DNA from: Pseudoprimorskyibacter insulae
GTDB taxonomy: Bacteria; Pseudomonadota; Alphaproteobacteria; Rhodobacterales; Rhodobacteraceae
DNA: 64,000 bases
Direction: 5' to 3'
NCBI RefSeq assembly: GCF_900302505.1
Contig: NZ_OMOJ01000008.1
Span: 1 to 64,000 of the forward strand
Shown here: positions 26,396 to 35,682 of the stretch, one piece after another
Layout of the letters: every line of letters starts with the position of its first letter
How positions within the stretch are numbered: the first letter of the stretch is position 1
The notes under the pieces: model-generated
Told to the model about the DNA's origin: nothing
Seen by the model: the letters and a program-made list of their open reading frames with translations, nothing else
Database searches by the model: none
Made by a program: the position numbers and the translations under genes

Positions 26396-27864
26396 TCGTA
26401 CTGTTCCCGGTATTTGCGCACGATGTAGAGGGCGAAGACGTTCAGACCCAGCGTCAGGACGAACAGGGTCATCCCAAGCGCGAAGGCAACAAGTGCCTCA
26501 GGGCTGGCGAAATCCGCGTCGCCGGTCAGCTGGCTGACGATCTTGGCGGTCACCGTGGTCATGGCGTCAAAGGGGTTCATGCTCAGGCGGGCGGCGGCCC
26601 CTGCCCCCAGCACCACGATCATCGTCTCACCGATGGCGCGGCTGGCGGCCAGCAGGATCGCGCCAACGATCCCCGGCAGAGCGGCGGGCAGAACCACCTG
26701 CTTGATGGTTTCCGACTTGGTCGCGCCAAGCCCGTAAGACCCGTCGCGCATTGCTTGCGGCACAGCGTTGATGATGTCATCCGAAAGCGAGCTTACGAAG
26801 GGGATCAGCATGATGCCCATCACCAGACCTGCGGTCATCACGGCAGTGCCTGCCTGCATCCAGCCCAAACCGTCCTTGCCAAAGACCGACACCAGAAGCG
26901 GGCCAACTGTCAGCAGGGCAAACAGACCGTAAACAATGGTCGGGATACCGGCGAGGATCTCAAGCAGCGGCTTGGCGGTCGCGCGGACCTTGGGGCTGGC
27001 GTATTCCGACAGGTACATCGCGGCGAACAGACCAATCGGCACCGACACGGCCAGCGCGACGATCGAGATATAGAATGTGCCCCACAGCAGCGGCAAGATG
27101 CCAAGCTTGGAGCTGCCACCACGACCCGAGAAGCTGGGCGCCCATTCCAGACCGAAGAAGAAGTCGGTCCAAGGATAAAGGCGGAAGAACTCAAGCGTGT
27201 TGAACACCAGCGATAGGATGATCCCAACGGTGGTGAAAATCGCGATTGAGGCGGCGGCGATCAGCAGCGCCTTGACCGAACCTTCGACCACATTGCGGGC
27301 GCGGAAATCGGCATGGCTGTCGCGCAGACCCAATGCCGCCCCGACGACCGTCAGAAGCAGCACCAAAACCGACATGTAATTGCGGCCAGCGTTGCTTTTG
27401 GCGCGGTAAGACTGTGCAGCCACCAGAACCGTCGGTGTGATATCCGAGGTCACGATCTGACCGGCATCTTTCAGCGCTTGTGTCACGACGGCGACGTCCG
27501 CATTTGGATCGGACGCCAGATTGCTGTCCATAGCCCCGACGGCCACGGCGTTGTTCAGACCGTCAGCGGTGCGGCGCACCTCAGCCATGACCAGACCGCG
27601 GTTGCTGCCATCGGCAATCGCGGTTTCGGGGATCATGCCCGACACAGTCGAATTGATGTAGAACGGCTGCGCCAGCAGCCATATCAGCAAAGCGGCGATG
27701 CCAGGCACAAGCGCTTTGATGAAGACGTTCGAGCCATAATACGACGGCAATGAATGCAGTCGGCGGATGTCGCCTTGGGCAGATTGCAAAGCACGACGGC
27801 GGCCAAGCACGTAGCCTACCGCCGCAATCGCCACAACGCCCAAGAAGAGCCAGAGTAAAGGCAT
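26392..27864 (-). CDS. pstC: Phosphate ABC transporter permease PstC, long form
   Basis: The 490-aa protein has an N-terminal membrane helix, a second helix near residue 50, a periplasmic segment, then the binding-protein-dependent transport domain with EAA loop RDGSYGLGATKSETIKQVVLPAALPGI. It is longer than enterobacterial PstC and matches the alphaproteobacterial form that pairs with the long PstA. GGGGG precedes the ATG. It follows pstS after an 83-base gap that contains a strong hairpin. Confidence 0.93.
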   Translation of the reverse strand: MPLLWLFLGVVAIAAVGYVLGRRRALQSAQGDIRRLHSLPSYYGSNVFIKALVPGIAALLIWLLAQPFYINSTVSGMIPETAIADGSNRGLVMAEVRRTADGLNNAVAVGAMDSNLASDPNADVAVVTQALKDAGQIVTSDITPTVLVAAQSYRAKSNAGRNYMSVLVLLLTVVGAALGLRDSHADFRARNVVEGSVKALLIAAASIAIFTTVGIILSLVFNTLEFFRLYPWTDFFFGLEWAPSFSGRGGSSKLGILPLLWGTFYISIVALAVSVPIGLFAAMYLSEYASPKVRATAKPLLEILAGIPTIVYGLFALLTVGPLLVSVFGKDGLGWMQAGTAVMTAGLVMGIMLIPFVSSLSDDIINAVPQAMRDGSYGLGATKSETIKQVVLPAALPGIVGAILLAASRAIGETMIVVLGAGAAARLSMNPFDAMTTVTAKIVSQLTGDADFASPEALVAFALGMTLFVLTLGLNVFALYIVRKYREQYE

Positions 27865-27908
27865 GAGGCCCCCGTCTTTGTTCTGGAAAACTGTCTAAAA
27901 GACGAATT

Positions 27909-27933
27909 GGGGGCGGCGAAATATGCCGCCCCC
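27909..27933 (-). terminator. Intercistronic hairpin between pstS and pstC
   Basis: GGGGGCGGC and GCCGCCCCC form a perfect 9-bp stem with a 7-nt loop, 14 nt after the pstS stop. It is followed by AATTCGTCTTTT on the minus strand. It probably allows partial read-through and gives more binding protein than permease. Confidence 0.6.
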
Positions 27934-27947
27934 TGATCCTGAACGTC

Positions 27948-28976
27948 TTAGTTCAAGGTCGCTTCAGCTTCAACCGCTGCTTGGGTGGCTGCCAGTTCCG
28001 GATCCGAAACCAGACCATACTGGGCCAGCGGGCCATCGGGGCCTGCCAGTTCGTCAGCTACGAAAAACTGAGCGTATTCTTTCAGGCCGGGGATCACGCC
28101 GATGTGGGCTTTCTTCACGTAGAAGAACAGCGGACGCGATACCGGGTATTCGCCGGTCGAGATGGTCTCGGTCGACGGTGCGATGCCCGACATGGTGGCC
28201 ACTTTCAGCTTGTCGGTGTTGTTCTCGTAGAACGCCAGACCGAAGATGCCGACGCCGCTTGCATTGGCGTCGATGCGGGCCAGGGTCTCGGTGTAGTCGC
28301 CGTCGATGTCGACCGACTTGCCGTCAGTGCGAACGTCGATGCAGGCGTCTTCGGCGTCATCGTCCGACATGCCAGCCGCTTTCATCGCTTCGAAAGCGCC
28401 CGATTCTTCGCAGCCTACGCGCAGAACTTTTTCTTCGAACACTTCACGGGTGCCGTGCTTGGTGCCCGGGATAAAGGCAGCAATTTCAACGTCCGGCAGG
28501 TCGGCGTTGAATTCGGCCCAAGTGTTGTAGGTGTTGTCGACCAGCGCGCCGTCCTTCAGGACTTTCGGGGCCAGAGCGTTGTAGATGTCGGTCGGTTCAA
28601 ACGCTTCGAAGGCCGGGCCGTTCTGCTGCGATGCGAACACGATGCCGTCATAGCCGATGCGGACTTCGATGATCTCGGTCACGCCGTTTTCGGCACAGGC
28701 CTTGATCTCTTTGTCTTTGATCTGGCGCGAAGCGTTTGCAACGTCGATGGTGTTTTCACCAACGCCTTCGCAGAAGCGCTTCAGGCCAGCCGACGAACCG
28801 CCCGATTCAACAACCGGTGTCGGGAAGTCGGTGTTCTCACCGAAAGCCTCAGCGACGATCGACGCATAGGGAAGAACGGTCGACGAACCGGCGACCTGGA
28901 CGTTGTCACGGGCAGCGGCGGCGGTTGCCGAAACGGCTGCGATCGCCAGCACGGAGGCGGTCAGTTTGAAAGTCAT
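27948..28976 (-). CDS. pstS: Periplasmic phosphate-binding protein
   Basis: The 342-aa protein has a signal peptide ending near SATAAAA and then the PstS phosphate-site motifs: VAGSSTVLPYA near the N-terminus, ESGGSSAGLKRFC and, later, GTKHGTREVFEEKVL. The sequence is of the PstS type common in marine alphaproteobacteria. GGAG lies 8 nt before the ATG. Expression is expected to rise in low phosphate, given the Pho box upstream. Confidence 0.95.
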   Translation of the reverse strand: MTFKLTASVLAIAAVSATAAAARDNVQVAGSSTVLPYASIVAEAFGENTDFPTPVVESGGSSAGLKRFCEGVGENTIDVANASRQIKDKEIKACAENGVTEIIEVRIGYDGIVFASQQNGPAFEAFEPTDIYNALAPKVLKDGALVDNTYNTWAEFNADLPDVEIAAFIPGTKHGTREVFEEKVLRVGCEESGAFEAMKAAGMSDDDAEDACIDVRTDGKSVDIDGDYTETLARIDANASGVGIFGLAFYENNTDKLKVATMSGIAPSTETISTGEYPVSRPLFFYVKKAHIGVIPGLKEYAQFFVADELAGPDGPLAQYGLVSDPELAATQAAVEAEATLN

Positions 28977-29318
28977 TGGGGTAGCTCCTGATTGAGTGCT
29001 CGATCATCCCCACGATGATCTTGGCGCTTCTGCTAGACCTGTCGTGCATAGGTTTTGTGACGGTTACGTAACAGTTTTATGACAGACTATGCTTTGGGAT
29101 AATCTGGCAGGCTTTCGATACTGTTTGCACTCACGCAAAAGGTGACTCGGAACGACGAAAATTTGAAACAAAAATGCGATTTGCCGCCAGATTACCGCCC
29201 AAAACGCCCTGTTTCGCCCTAAAATGAACCAAACCGCCTGTCATGACCCTTAGCAACAGGCAAAAAGCGACCCAAAATGTCGCAGCAGATAGTTACGGGC
29301 AAAAATGGCAGCGGAAAC
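28977..29318. other. Intergenic control region between pstS and the FkbM gene
   Basis: These 342 bases hold the Pho box at 29057-29085 and are AT-richer near the FkbM side. I find no gene in them; the start of the FkbM frame could be extended left to 29277, but without a ribosome site. Confidence 0.5.
29057..29085 (-). promoter_or_regulatory. Pho box with three half-sites upstream of pstS
   Basis: On the minus strand the sequence reads CTGTCAT-AAAA-CTGTTAC-GTAA-CCGTCAC. The first two repeats make an 18-bp Pho box with one mismatch from the E. coli consensus, and the third keeps the same 11-bp phase. It sits about 80-110 bases before the pstS start, the right place for PhoB activation. Confidence 0.85.
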
Positions 29319-30002
29319 ATGACAGATTACACAGAAGCAGCAAACTGCCTTGGCGTCAGCGTGCCAGAGTCGCCGTTTTTGAACGAAATGCGAATCGTGC
29401 GAATGAACGAAGGCCGTTACGAAGGTCAGGAAATTGCCGGTGCGATGAAGGTCGTCACATCCGAAGATCGCGTTCTGGAAATGGGCGCGGGCCTTGGCGT
29501 TGTGGGCGGCGTGATTGCCAAAAACTGCAAGCCGCAGGAAATCCGATCGTTTGAGGCCAACCCCGCCCTGATGCCGCATATCAACGCACTTTATCAGGCC
29601 AATGACTTGACCGGCACGATCTCGGTACAAAATACCGTCCTTCTGGCTGGCCCCGATCAGCCGGCATCAATTCCGTTTTTCGTGCGCACCAGCTTTCTTG
29701 GCTCGTCGCTGAACCGCATGGAAGGCAAGCGCAACCAAGAGGTCATGGTTCCGACACTGGATTTTAACGCCTTCTGTGCCGGATATATGCCGACGGTTCT
29801 GGTGATCGACATCGAAGGCGGTGAACTGGATATCCTGCGCCATGCCGATCTGTCGGGGTTTCGGGCCATCGTGATCGAATTTCACCCCGACCATTACGGC
29901 ATTCCGGGCATGCGCGAATGCAAACGCATCTTGGGGGACGCCGGTTTTGTCAAAGACGATGAGGTGTCATCGCGCACCGTTTGGACCTGCGTAAAGGGCT
30001 GA
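29319..30002 (+). CDS. FkbM-family methyltransferase
   Basis: The 227-aa protein has an S-adenosylmethionine motif (DRVLEMGAGLGVVGG, about residues 50-64), SFEANP after beta-2 and the FkbM-type VLVIDIEGGELDILRH (about 165-180). FkbM enzymes O-methylate sugars or polyketides. The start at MTDYTEAAN is favoured by GCGGAAA upstream; 29277 is an alternative. The next gene, a GT61 glycosyltransferase, begins 1 nt after the stop, so the two are one operon and probably act on the same surface glycan. Confidence 0.85.
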   Translation: MTDYTEAANCLGVSVPESPFLNEMRIVRMNEGRYEGQEIAGAMKVVTSEDRVLEMGAGLGVVGGVIAKNCKPQEIRSFEANPALMPHINALYQANDLTGTISVQNTVLLAGPDQPASIPFFVRTSFLGSSLNRMEGKRNQEVMVPTLDFNAFCAGYMPTVLVIDIEGGELDILRHADLSGFRAIVIEFHPDHYGIPGMRECKRILGDAGFVKDDEVSSRTVWTCVKG

Positions 30003-30003
30003 T

Positions 30004-31128
30004 ATGACCGTTGACCCCACCTTGCAGCCAAAGCCCGAGGACAGCTGGTCTGAGGATCTGTTGACCGTCGACAACGCGCTGATGGCCACGCCCAAGGGCA
30101 AGCTGACGCTTAGCTTTAAGGCGGGCATTTTCGATGCCGATGGCAACCCCGTGCACCAAGCTTCGGTTTGGCGGGGCAATCGGCGGATCATGCTGCCGCC
30201 ACGCCGCCTGCCCGATCCAAAACGCACCATGGACGGCGCATGGCTTTGGGGCGGGCTGCTCTATAATCACTTCGGCCACTTCCTATGCGAAGGCACAACG
30301 CGGCTTTGGGCGCTGGATCATCTGCCACAGCCGGTGAACGGGCTGCTCTTTTATGCCAAATACGAAGGCGAAGAAGGCGAGGCCGTGCGCGGCTATCATG
30401 AACGGTTTATCCGGCTGATGGGCTGCGATCTGCCGATCACAATCGTGCGCCAGCCCACCCGCGTGGACCGTCTGTTCGTTCCGGGGCAAGGGTTTGGCCT
30501 TGGCCCCATGTCGCCCGGCTCGCCGAAGTTCCGCGCCGCGGTTGCCGCGCGCTTTGGGCGGGATGTCGCCGCGGAGGGGCCGAAAAAGATCTATGTGTCC
30601 CGGTCTGAGATCGGGCCGCGCAAGGGCGGGCTATTGTTCGAAAAGCAGCTGGAGGAGCTGTTGGTTCAACAAGGCTATGAGATTTTCCATCCGCAGAAAC
30701 ATTCGCTGGATGAACAGGTGGCCCGCTATAAGGCGGCGACCCATATTCTGGCGGCCGAAGGGTCGGCGCTACACTTTCTGGCCTTCTGCGCCCGCGCCGA
30801 TCAGAACATCGGCATGGTGGTGCGCCGTGTGTCAGGTGCCACGCGCAACATTCAGCGAAATGTCGGCGGGTTCTGCGGCAAGACGCCATCGGTGTTCAAA
30901 GCAATCAAGCGCAGTTGGATGCCCGAAACCAGCACGCGCAAGCATATGGCCGTGGCTGAACTGGATTTCCCCCAGCTTCAGCGCGAATTGCAACAGGCCG
31001 GGTTTATCAGCGATGGCCCCGCATGGCGCGATTTCACCGGTGATGAGGCCGCCAAGGAAATCTTCTCGGTCCGGTTCCGGCGGATCAACAAATACCACGC
31101 GACCGAGGTCGAGGACGAAGACGCCTAG
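30004..31128 (+). CDS. Glycosyltransferase family 61 protein
   Basis: The 374-aa protein has the GT61 (DUF563) pattern: GGLLYNHFGHFLCEGTTRLWAL near residue 80, KIYVSRSEIGPRKG near 195 and a conserved C-terminal HILAAEGSALHFLAFC. There is no membrane segment, and it probably transfers a sugar to capsule, exopolysaccharide or lipopolysaccharide precursors in the cytoplasm. It is coupled to the FkbM methyltransferase. Its TAG shares CTAG with the stop of convergent phoR. Confidence 0.86.
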   Translation: MTVDPTLQPKPEDSWSEDLLTVDNALMATPKGKLTLSFKAGIFDADGNPVHQASVWRGNRRIMLPPRRLPDPKRTMDGAWLWGGLLYNHFGHFLCEGTTRLWALDHLPQPVNGLLFYAKYEGEEGEAVRGYHERFIRLMGCDLPITIVRQPTRVDRLFVPGQGFGLGPMSPGSPKFRAAVAARFGRDVAAEGPKKIYVSRSEIGPRKGGLLFEKQLEELLVQQGYEIFHPQKHSLDEQVARYKAATHILAAEGSALHFLAFCARADQNIGMVVRRVSGATRNIQRNVGGFCGKTPSVFKAIKRSWMPETSTRKHMAVAELDFPQLQRELQQAGFISDGPAWRDFTGDEAAKEIFSVRFRRINKYHATEVEDEDA

Positions 31129-32165
31129 TCGACCCGCAGCAACACGGTGATCTTGGTGCCTTGCCCCAAGGTGCTTTCGATCCACATCCGGCCGCGGTGC
31201 CGGTTGACGATGTGTTTGACAATCGCCAGCCCCAGACCGGTGCCACCCAAGTGCCGCGATCGGTGACTGTCGGCGCGATAAAACCGTTCGGTCAGGCGCG
31301 GCAGATGAACCTCATCAATGCCCGGCCCATTGTCCCGCACCGTCAGGCGCACCGCTTGCCCGCGCAGGCGGGATTCGTATGTCGGCTCGGTCAGCGACAC
31401 CGCGACATTGACGCCAGTCCCGCCATATTTGATCGCGTTCTCGATCAGATTGGTGAACACCTGACGCAACTGATCGGAATCGCCCAAGATACGGATTGGC
31501 TTTGACGGAACATCCAATGTCACCGAGGCTTTGCAGGACTCGGCCACTGGCATCAAACCGTTGACCGTTGAACTGATCAGTGCGACCGGATCGACCGGAT
31601 CCGTTGGCCGCACCCGTTCATCTGCTTCCACCCGGCTAAGGGACAGCAAATCGCCCACCAAGCGGTTCATCCGTCCCGCTTCGCTGTCCATGATGGTCAA
31701 AAACCGCTCCAGCGCGGCGGTGTCGTTCTTGGCTGGACCTTTCAGCGTTTCGATAAACCCAATCAGCGCGGTCAACGGCGTGCGCAATTCGTGGCTGACA
31801 TTGGCCACAAAATCCCGGCGCATCTGCCCGGCCTTTTCCAGATGGGTGATGTCTTCGAAACAGATCAGCGTGCCCCGCCCCGATGGCAAGGACACCGGGC
31901 GCACCGTCACGCGAAAGGTCGTGTCATTGCGCCCGTCATTGGTCAGATAGTCGGTCTTGCGCGGCTTGCCGTCTTTCTGGGTCGCCTCAATCGCATCAAG
32001 TAGAACAGGTTGCCGCAAGGCCGTGATGAAATGACGCTGAACAATCGCCTCGCCCAGAAGTTTGCGCGCCTCGGCGTTGGCCGCTTCGATCCGTTCGTTC
32101 ATACGGATCAGGATGGCGGGCATGGGAATGGCTTCGACCAGGTCCTGCAACATCTGTTCGTTCAT
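31125..32165 (-). CDS. phoR: Phosphate regulon sensor kinase PhoR
   Basis: The 346-aa histidine kinase has a PAS domain (about 8-105), a dimerisation/phospho-acceptor motif FVANVSHELRTPLTALIGFIETLKG with H125, then ATPase motifs NLIENAIKYG, RDNGPGID and GTGLGLAIVKHIV. The strong PhoR match and the pst neighbours support the assignment. Unusually, no membrane helix precedes the PAS domain, so the protein looks soluble. It lies 3 nt after the upstream PLP-enzyme gene, so they may share a transcript. Confidence 0.88.
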   Translation of the reverse strand: MNEQMLQDLVEAIPMPAILIRMNERIEAANAEARKLLGEAIVQRHFITALRQPVLLDAIEATQKDGKPRKTDYLTNDGRNDTTFRVTVRPVSLPSGRGTLICFEDITHLEKAGQMRRDFVANVSHELRTPLTALIGFIETLKGPAKNDTAALERFLTIMDSEAGRMNRLVGDLLSLSRVEADERVRPTDPVDPVALISSTVNGLMPVAESCKASVTLDVPSKPIRILGDSDQLRQVFTNLIENAIKYGGTGVNVAVSLTEPTYESRLRGQAVRLTVRDNGPGIDEVHLPRLTERFYRADSHRSRHLGGTGLGLAIVKHIVNRHRGRMWIESTLGQGTKITVLLRVD

Positions 32166-32168
32166 GCG

Positions 32169-33344
32169 TCAGGCCTTTCTTGCGGCCGCCAAACCGTCAT
32201 CGAAACAAGCGATCAGCGCGTCCGGGTCTTCCAGCCCGACCGAAACGCGGAAGAACCCTTCGGTGATCCCCAGCGCTGCGCGTTGTTCTGGCGTCAGCGC
32301 CCGGTGCGACGAACTGGCTGCGTGTGACAGCGTCGTGCCCACATCGCCCAGCGTCGGAGCGAATGCGATCCCCTTGGCGGCCTCGGCGAAGGCGTTGGCC
32401 TGCGCCCGACCGCCATCCAGTTCAAAACTGACGATGTTACAGCCCTGCCCCTGCAGCACTGATTGCGCCCGCGCCGCATCGGGATGATCGGGGCGTGTCG
32501 GGTACAGCACGCGCTTGACCCCCGGCGCTGTCGCCAGATGATCGGCCAAGCGGCGCGCAGTGTCTTGTGTGCGGTCAAAACGCAGATCAAAAGTATACAT
32601 CCCGCGTTCGGCCAGCCAGCAATCAAACGGGCTGGGCGTCATACCGGTCGTCACGGCGAAAATCCGCATTTTCTGCATGATTTCAGGGTCTTTTGCACCA
32701 ACCCAGCCAAGCGTTACATCCGCATGCCCGGCCAGTAGCTTGGTCACCGAATGCAGCACAACATCCGCGCCGTGATCAAACGCCTGAACCGCCTTGGGCG
32801 TGGTAAAGGTGTTGTCCAGCACCAGCAGAATGCCCTTGTCGCGGCAAAGCTCGGCGATGCCGTCAATGTCAGCAATGCGCAGCGTCGGGTTGGACACGAT
32901 CTCAAGCAAAACCAACTTGGTGTTGGGCCGCACCGCCGCCCGGAACGCATCCACGTTGGTCGGATCGGCAAGCGAGGTTTCGATGCCCAAACGCGGCAGG
33001 TCTTCGCGCATCAGGCGCAGGCTACGGCCATAAAGCTGGTCGCCGCCCAAGACGTGATCGCCCGCCCGTGTCAGCCCCATCAGCGCCGCGGTGACCGCCG
33101 CCATACCTGAACCGACAACCAAGCCATCGTCGCAGCCTTCCAGCCGGTTGATCTGACGGGCCAGAACATCGGCGTTAGGATGGCCTTCACGGGCGTAAGT
33201 ATAGCCCTGAGCGCGTCCCTCATATTGGCTGTCCAACTCATCCGGCGAGGTGCTGGCATAGACCACTGAGGGCATCAGCGGCGTGACAACCGGGGTCGAC
33301 AGGCTATCGGGCAGCCCATCAGGGCGCATCAAGGTACGTTTCAT
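32169..33344 (-). CDS. Cys/Met-metabolism PLP enzyme (cystathionine gamma-synthase / lyase family)
   Basis: The 391-aa enzyme is a fold-type I PLP protein of the trans-sulfuration family. Y50 and R52 (YTYAREGHP), D177 (VLDNTFTTP) and the PLP lysine K202 (HSVTKLLAGHADVTLG) are all present. The family includes cystathionine gamma-synthase, beta/gamma-lyases and methionine gamma-lyase, and sequence alone does not choose among them. GGAGA lies 7 nt before the ATG. It precedes phoR on the same strand. Confidence 0.86.
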   Translation of the reverse strand: MKRTLMRPDGLPDSLSTPVVTPLMPSVVYASTSPDELDSQYEGRAQGYTYAREGHPNADVLARQINRLEGCDDGLVVGSGMAAVTAALMGLTRAGDHVLGGDQLYGRSLRLMREDLPRLGIETSLADPTNVDAFRAAVRPNTKLVLLEIVSNPTLRIADIDGIAELCRDKGILLVLDNTFTTPKAVQAFDHGADVVLHSVTKLLAGHADVTLGWVGAKDPEIMQKMRIFAVTTGMTPSPFDCWLAERGMYTFDLRFDRTQDTARRLADHLATAPGVKRVLYPTRPDHPDAARAQSVLQGQGCNIVSFELDGGRAQANAFAEAAKGIAFAPTLGDVGTTLSHAASSSHRALTPEQRAALGITEGFFRVSVGLEDPDALIACFDDGLAAARKA

Positions 33345-33381
33345 TCTGTGGTCTCCGTTCTTGGGCTAAGGGGTGACATAC

Positions 33382-33418
33382 AAAAAAAGCCCCGGCAAGG
33401 GGGACCATGCCGGGGCTT
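33382..33418 (-). terminator. Terminator after the gamma carbonic anhydrase gene
   Basis: On the minus strand AAGCCCCGGCA pairs perfectly with TGCCGGGGCTT around a 10-nt loop and is followed by TTTTTTTG. Confidence 0.88.
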
Positions 33419-33436
33419 GGAAACGTCAACGTTTTG

Positions 33437-33958
33437 TTACACTTCGCGCAGATCCTTGCGGAAGCGGCGCATGTTTTCCTGATAGCGCTGTGCGCTCAGG
33501 GTCATACCGGCGATCGCAGATTCATCCAATTGACGCACCACTTTGCCCGGCGCGCCCATCACAAGGCTGCCATCGGGGATCTCTTTCTTTTCGGTGATCA
33601 AGGCTCCCGCACCGATCAGGCAGTTTTTGCCAATCTTGGCCCCGTTCAGAATAACAGCGCCCATACCGATCAGGGTGTTGTCGCCAATAACACAGCCATG
33701 CAGCATGACCTTATGGCCGATGGTGCAATTTTCGCCAATGATCAGCGGCCAACCCGGATCGGTGTGGCAAACGGTGTTTTCCTGAACGTTCGACCCTTTG
33801 CCAACGCGGATTTCTTCGTTGTCGCCGCGCAGCGTGCTGCCAAACCAGACCGAGGCGCCCTCTTCCAGCACGACCTTGCCAATCAGATTGGCATCCGGCG
33901 CGGCCCAGCTATCCTCGTGCAGTTCTGGCTGATGGTCGCCCAAAGCATAAATCGTCAT
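33437..33958 (-). CDS. Gamma carbonic anhydrase-like hexapeptide-repeat protein
   Basis: The 173-aa protein is a left-handed beta-helix made of hexapeptide repeats such as [33 protein letters not shown]. The three zinc histidines of the gamma class are present (one in VCHTDP and two in IGHKVMLHG). The C-terminal helix follows [11 protein letters not shown]. It belongs to the YrdA/CaiE-like group; enzyme activity is not assured. The gene overlaps the gmk stop by 4 nt. Confidence 0.9.
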   Translation of the reverse strand: MTIYALGDHQPELHEDSWAAPDANLIGKVVLEEGASVWFGSTLRGDNEEIRVGKGSNVQENTVCHTDPGWPLIIGENCTIGHKVMLHGCVIGDNTLIGMGAVILNGAKIGKNCLIGAGALITEKKEIPDGSLVMGAPGKVVRQLDESAIAGMTLSAQRYQENMRRFRKDLREV

Positions 33959-34599
33959 GCATTTCCCTCCTCAAACTCGGCTTGCAACTTGCGGACATGA
34001 TCATTCAGTCCCGGTTGCTGGTTTCGGCTAAGGCGGGCGGCGGTGACAATACTTTTCAGCCGCTTTTCCGTATCGTGCAAATCTTCGTTGATCAGAACGT
34101 AATCATAGCCATCCCAATGGCTGATTTCGTCCCAGCTTTTCTGCATCCGCTTTGAGATGGTTTCTGCCGAGTCCTGCCCGCGCGATTCAAGGCGGCGGCG
34201 CAGTTCGGTGATCGAGGGCGGCAGCAGGAAGATCGATAGCGTATGGCGACCAAGGTCCGAATTGCGGATCTGTTGCGCGCCTTGCCAGTCGATGTCGAAC
34301 AGCACATCGCGGCCCGCGTCGATGCTGGCCTTCACCGGCCCTTTGGGCGAGCCATAGAAATTGCCGAACACATGCGCATGTTCCAGCATATCGCCATTGG
34401 CCACGTCTGCCTTGAACTGCTCTTCGGTCAGGAAATGGTAATCCTCGCCGTTCACCTCGCCGGTGCGGGGGGCGCGCGTGGTGGCCGAGACCGAAAACCG
34501 GATGGTCGGATCCCATTCGCGCAGGCGCTTGGCAAGCGTGGATTTCCCCGCGCCTGAAGGCGAGGACAGGATGATCAATAGACCGCGGCGGTCGGACAT
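33955..34599 (-). CDS. gmk: Guanylate kinase
   Basis: The 214-aa enzyme phosphorylates GMP to GDP. The P-loop is [10 protein letters not shown] (residues 12-21), followed by the GMP-binding region [20 protein letters not shown] and [14 protein letters not shown]. Length is typical. GGAG precedes the ATG. It follows the yicC gene by 4 nt, an order conserved in many bacteria. Confidence 0.97.
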   Translation of the reverse strand: MSDRRGLLIILSSPSGAGKSTLAKRLREWDPTIRFSVSATTRAPRTGEVNGEDYHFLTEEQFKADVANGDMLEHAHVFGNFYGSPKGPVKASIDAGRDVLFDIDWQGAQQIRNSDLGRHTLSIFLLPPSITELRRRLESRGQDSAETISKRMQKSWDEISHWDGYDYVLINEDLHDTEKRLKSIVTAARLSRNQQPGLNDHVRKLQAEFEEGNA

Positions 34600-34603
34600 G
34601 GGC

Positions 34604-35494
34604 TTACTCCAAATTCTGGACTTGTTCGCGCAACTGGTCGATCACGGTCTTGAGGTCAAGCCCGATCGCCGTCAGCGGCGTTGATTGAGATTTCGAGCAC
34701 AAGGTATTGGCTTCACGGTTGAATTCCTGCATCAGGAAATCAAGCTTGCGCCCAACCGCGCCGTCCGTCGCCAGCAGATCCCGCGCGGCGTTGATATGGG
34801 CGCGCAGGCGGTCGATTTCTTCGGTCACATCGGTTTTCACTGCGATCAACGCCAATTCCTGGGCAATGCGGGCCTCGTCGATGTCGTCGGTGTTTTCGAT
34901 GATCCGGGCCAGTGCCGCGCGCAGACGGTCGGCCTGTTCAGCCTTACGGTCATGGGTCACCGACAGCGCCGCATCGGTCAGGCGTTCGATATCATCAAGC
35001 TGCCCCGACAGGATCGCGTTCAACTGCTTGCCTTCCGCTTGACGCATGCCGCAGAACGCTTTCAAAACACTGTCAAAATCTGCAACCAGCGCCTTGCGCA
35101 CCGGCGACGGATCTTGCGGTTCGGCATGGGCATCCAACACGCCGCGCAGCCCAACGATATCCGCTGCACTGGACGGCGCGAGTGTCAGCCCCACCGCCTT
35201 GGCCCGCGCTTCGGCCTCATGCATCGCGGCAAGTACGGTATCCAGCTGTCCGGGGTTCAGCGCCAAACGTTCGCCATCATGCGCCGACTGCAACCGCAGG
35301 GACACGGTGACATTGCCGCGCTTGACCGTGCCGCTGACCTTGGCCCGCAGCGCCTGTTCCAGCCCTTCAACCCAATCGGGCACCCGCAGGCGCAGATCCA
35401 GCCCTTTGCCGTTGACGCTTCGAATGTCCCAGGTCCAACGAAGGCCCAATGCCTCGCCCTGACCGCTTGCAAAGCCTGTCATAGAATTGCGCAT
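34604..35494 (-). CDS. yicC: YicC/YloC-family endoribonuclease
   Basis: The 296-aa protein starts with [11 protein letters not shown], the YicC family hallmark, and has the C-terminal DUF1732 sequence [21 protein letters not shown]. Members are endoribonucleases that act on structured RNA, including small regulatory RNAs. GGGAGG lies 6 nt before the ATG. It is the first gene of yicC-gmk-carbonic anhydrase. Confidence 0.93.
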   Translation of the reverse strand: MRNSMTGFASGQGEALGLRWTWDIRSVNGKGLDLRLRVPDWVEGLEQALRAKVSGTVKRGNVTVSLRLQSAHDGERLALNPGQLDTVLAAMHEAEARAKAVGLTLAPSSAADIVGLRGVLDAHAEPQDPSPVRKALVADFDSVLKAFCGMRQAEGKQLNAILSGQLDDIERLTDAALSVTHDRKAEQADRLRAALARIIENTDDIDEARIAQELALIAVKTDVTEEIDRLRAHINAARDLLATDGAVGRKLDFLMQEFNREANTLCSKSQSTPLTAIGLDLKTVIDQLREQVQNLE

Positions 35495-35575
35495 GGCTGG
35501 CCTCCCTTATCGTGCAATGGCCCTTGGGTACGCCCTGCGGGCGGTCATGGCAAGGCGCGGCGGCCGGGTGAGGCG

Positions 35576-35590
35576 TTAACCATCTGTTAG
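35576..35590. promoter_or_regulatory. CtrA-like site TTAA-N7-TTAG
   Basis: GTTAACCAT followed by CTGTTAG matches the full CtrA motif TTAA-N7-TTAA with one mismatch, and the left half matches the GTTAACCAT half-site known from Caulobacter. It lies between divergent yicC and the PAS gene. A CtrA-phosphorelay protein (ChpT) is encoded at 55752. Confidence 0.4.
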
Positions 35591-35682
35591 GAAAAGCCGC
35601 GAAACTGAGGGGCATTTTATGCTAACCTGAGTCAACAGAGACCTAAATCGCTCAGATAATCGGTCACAGACAGGAGGCATCG

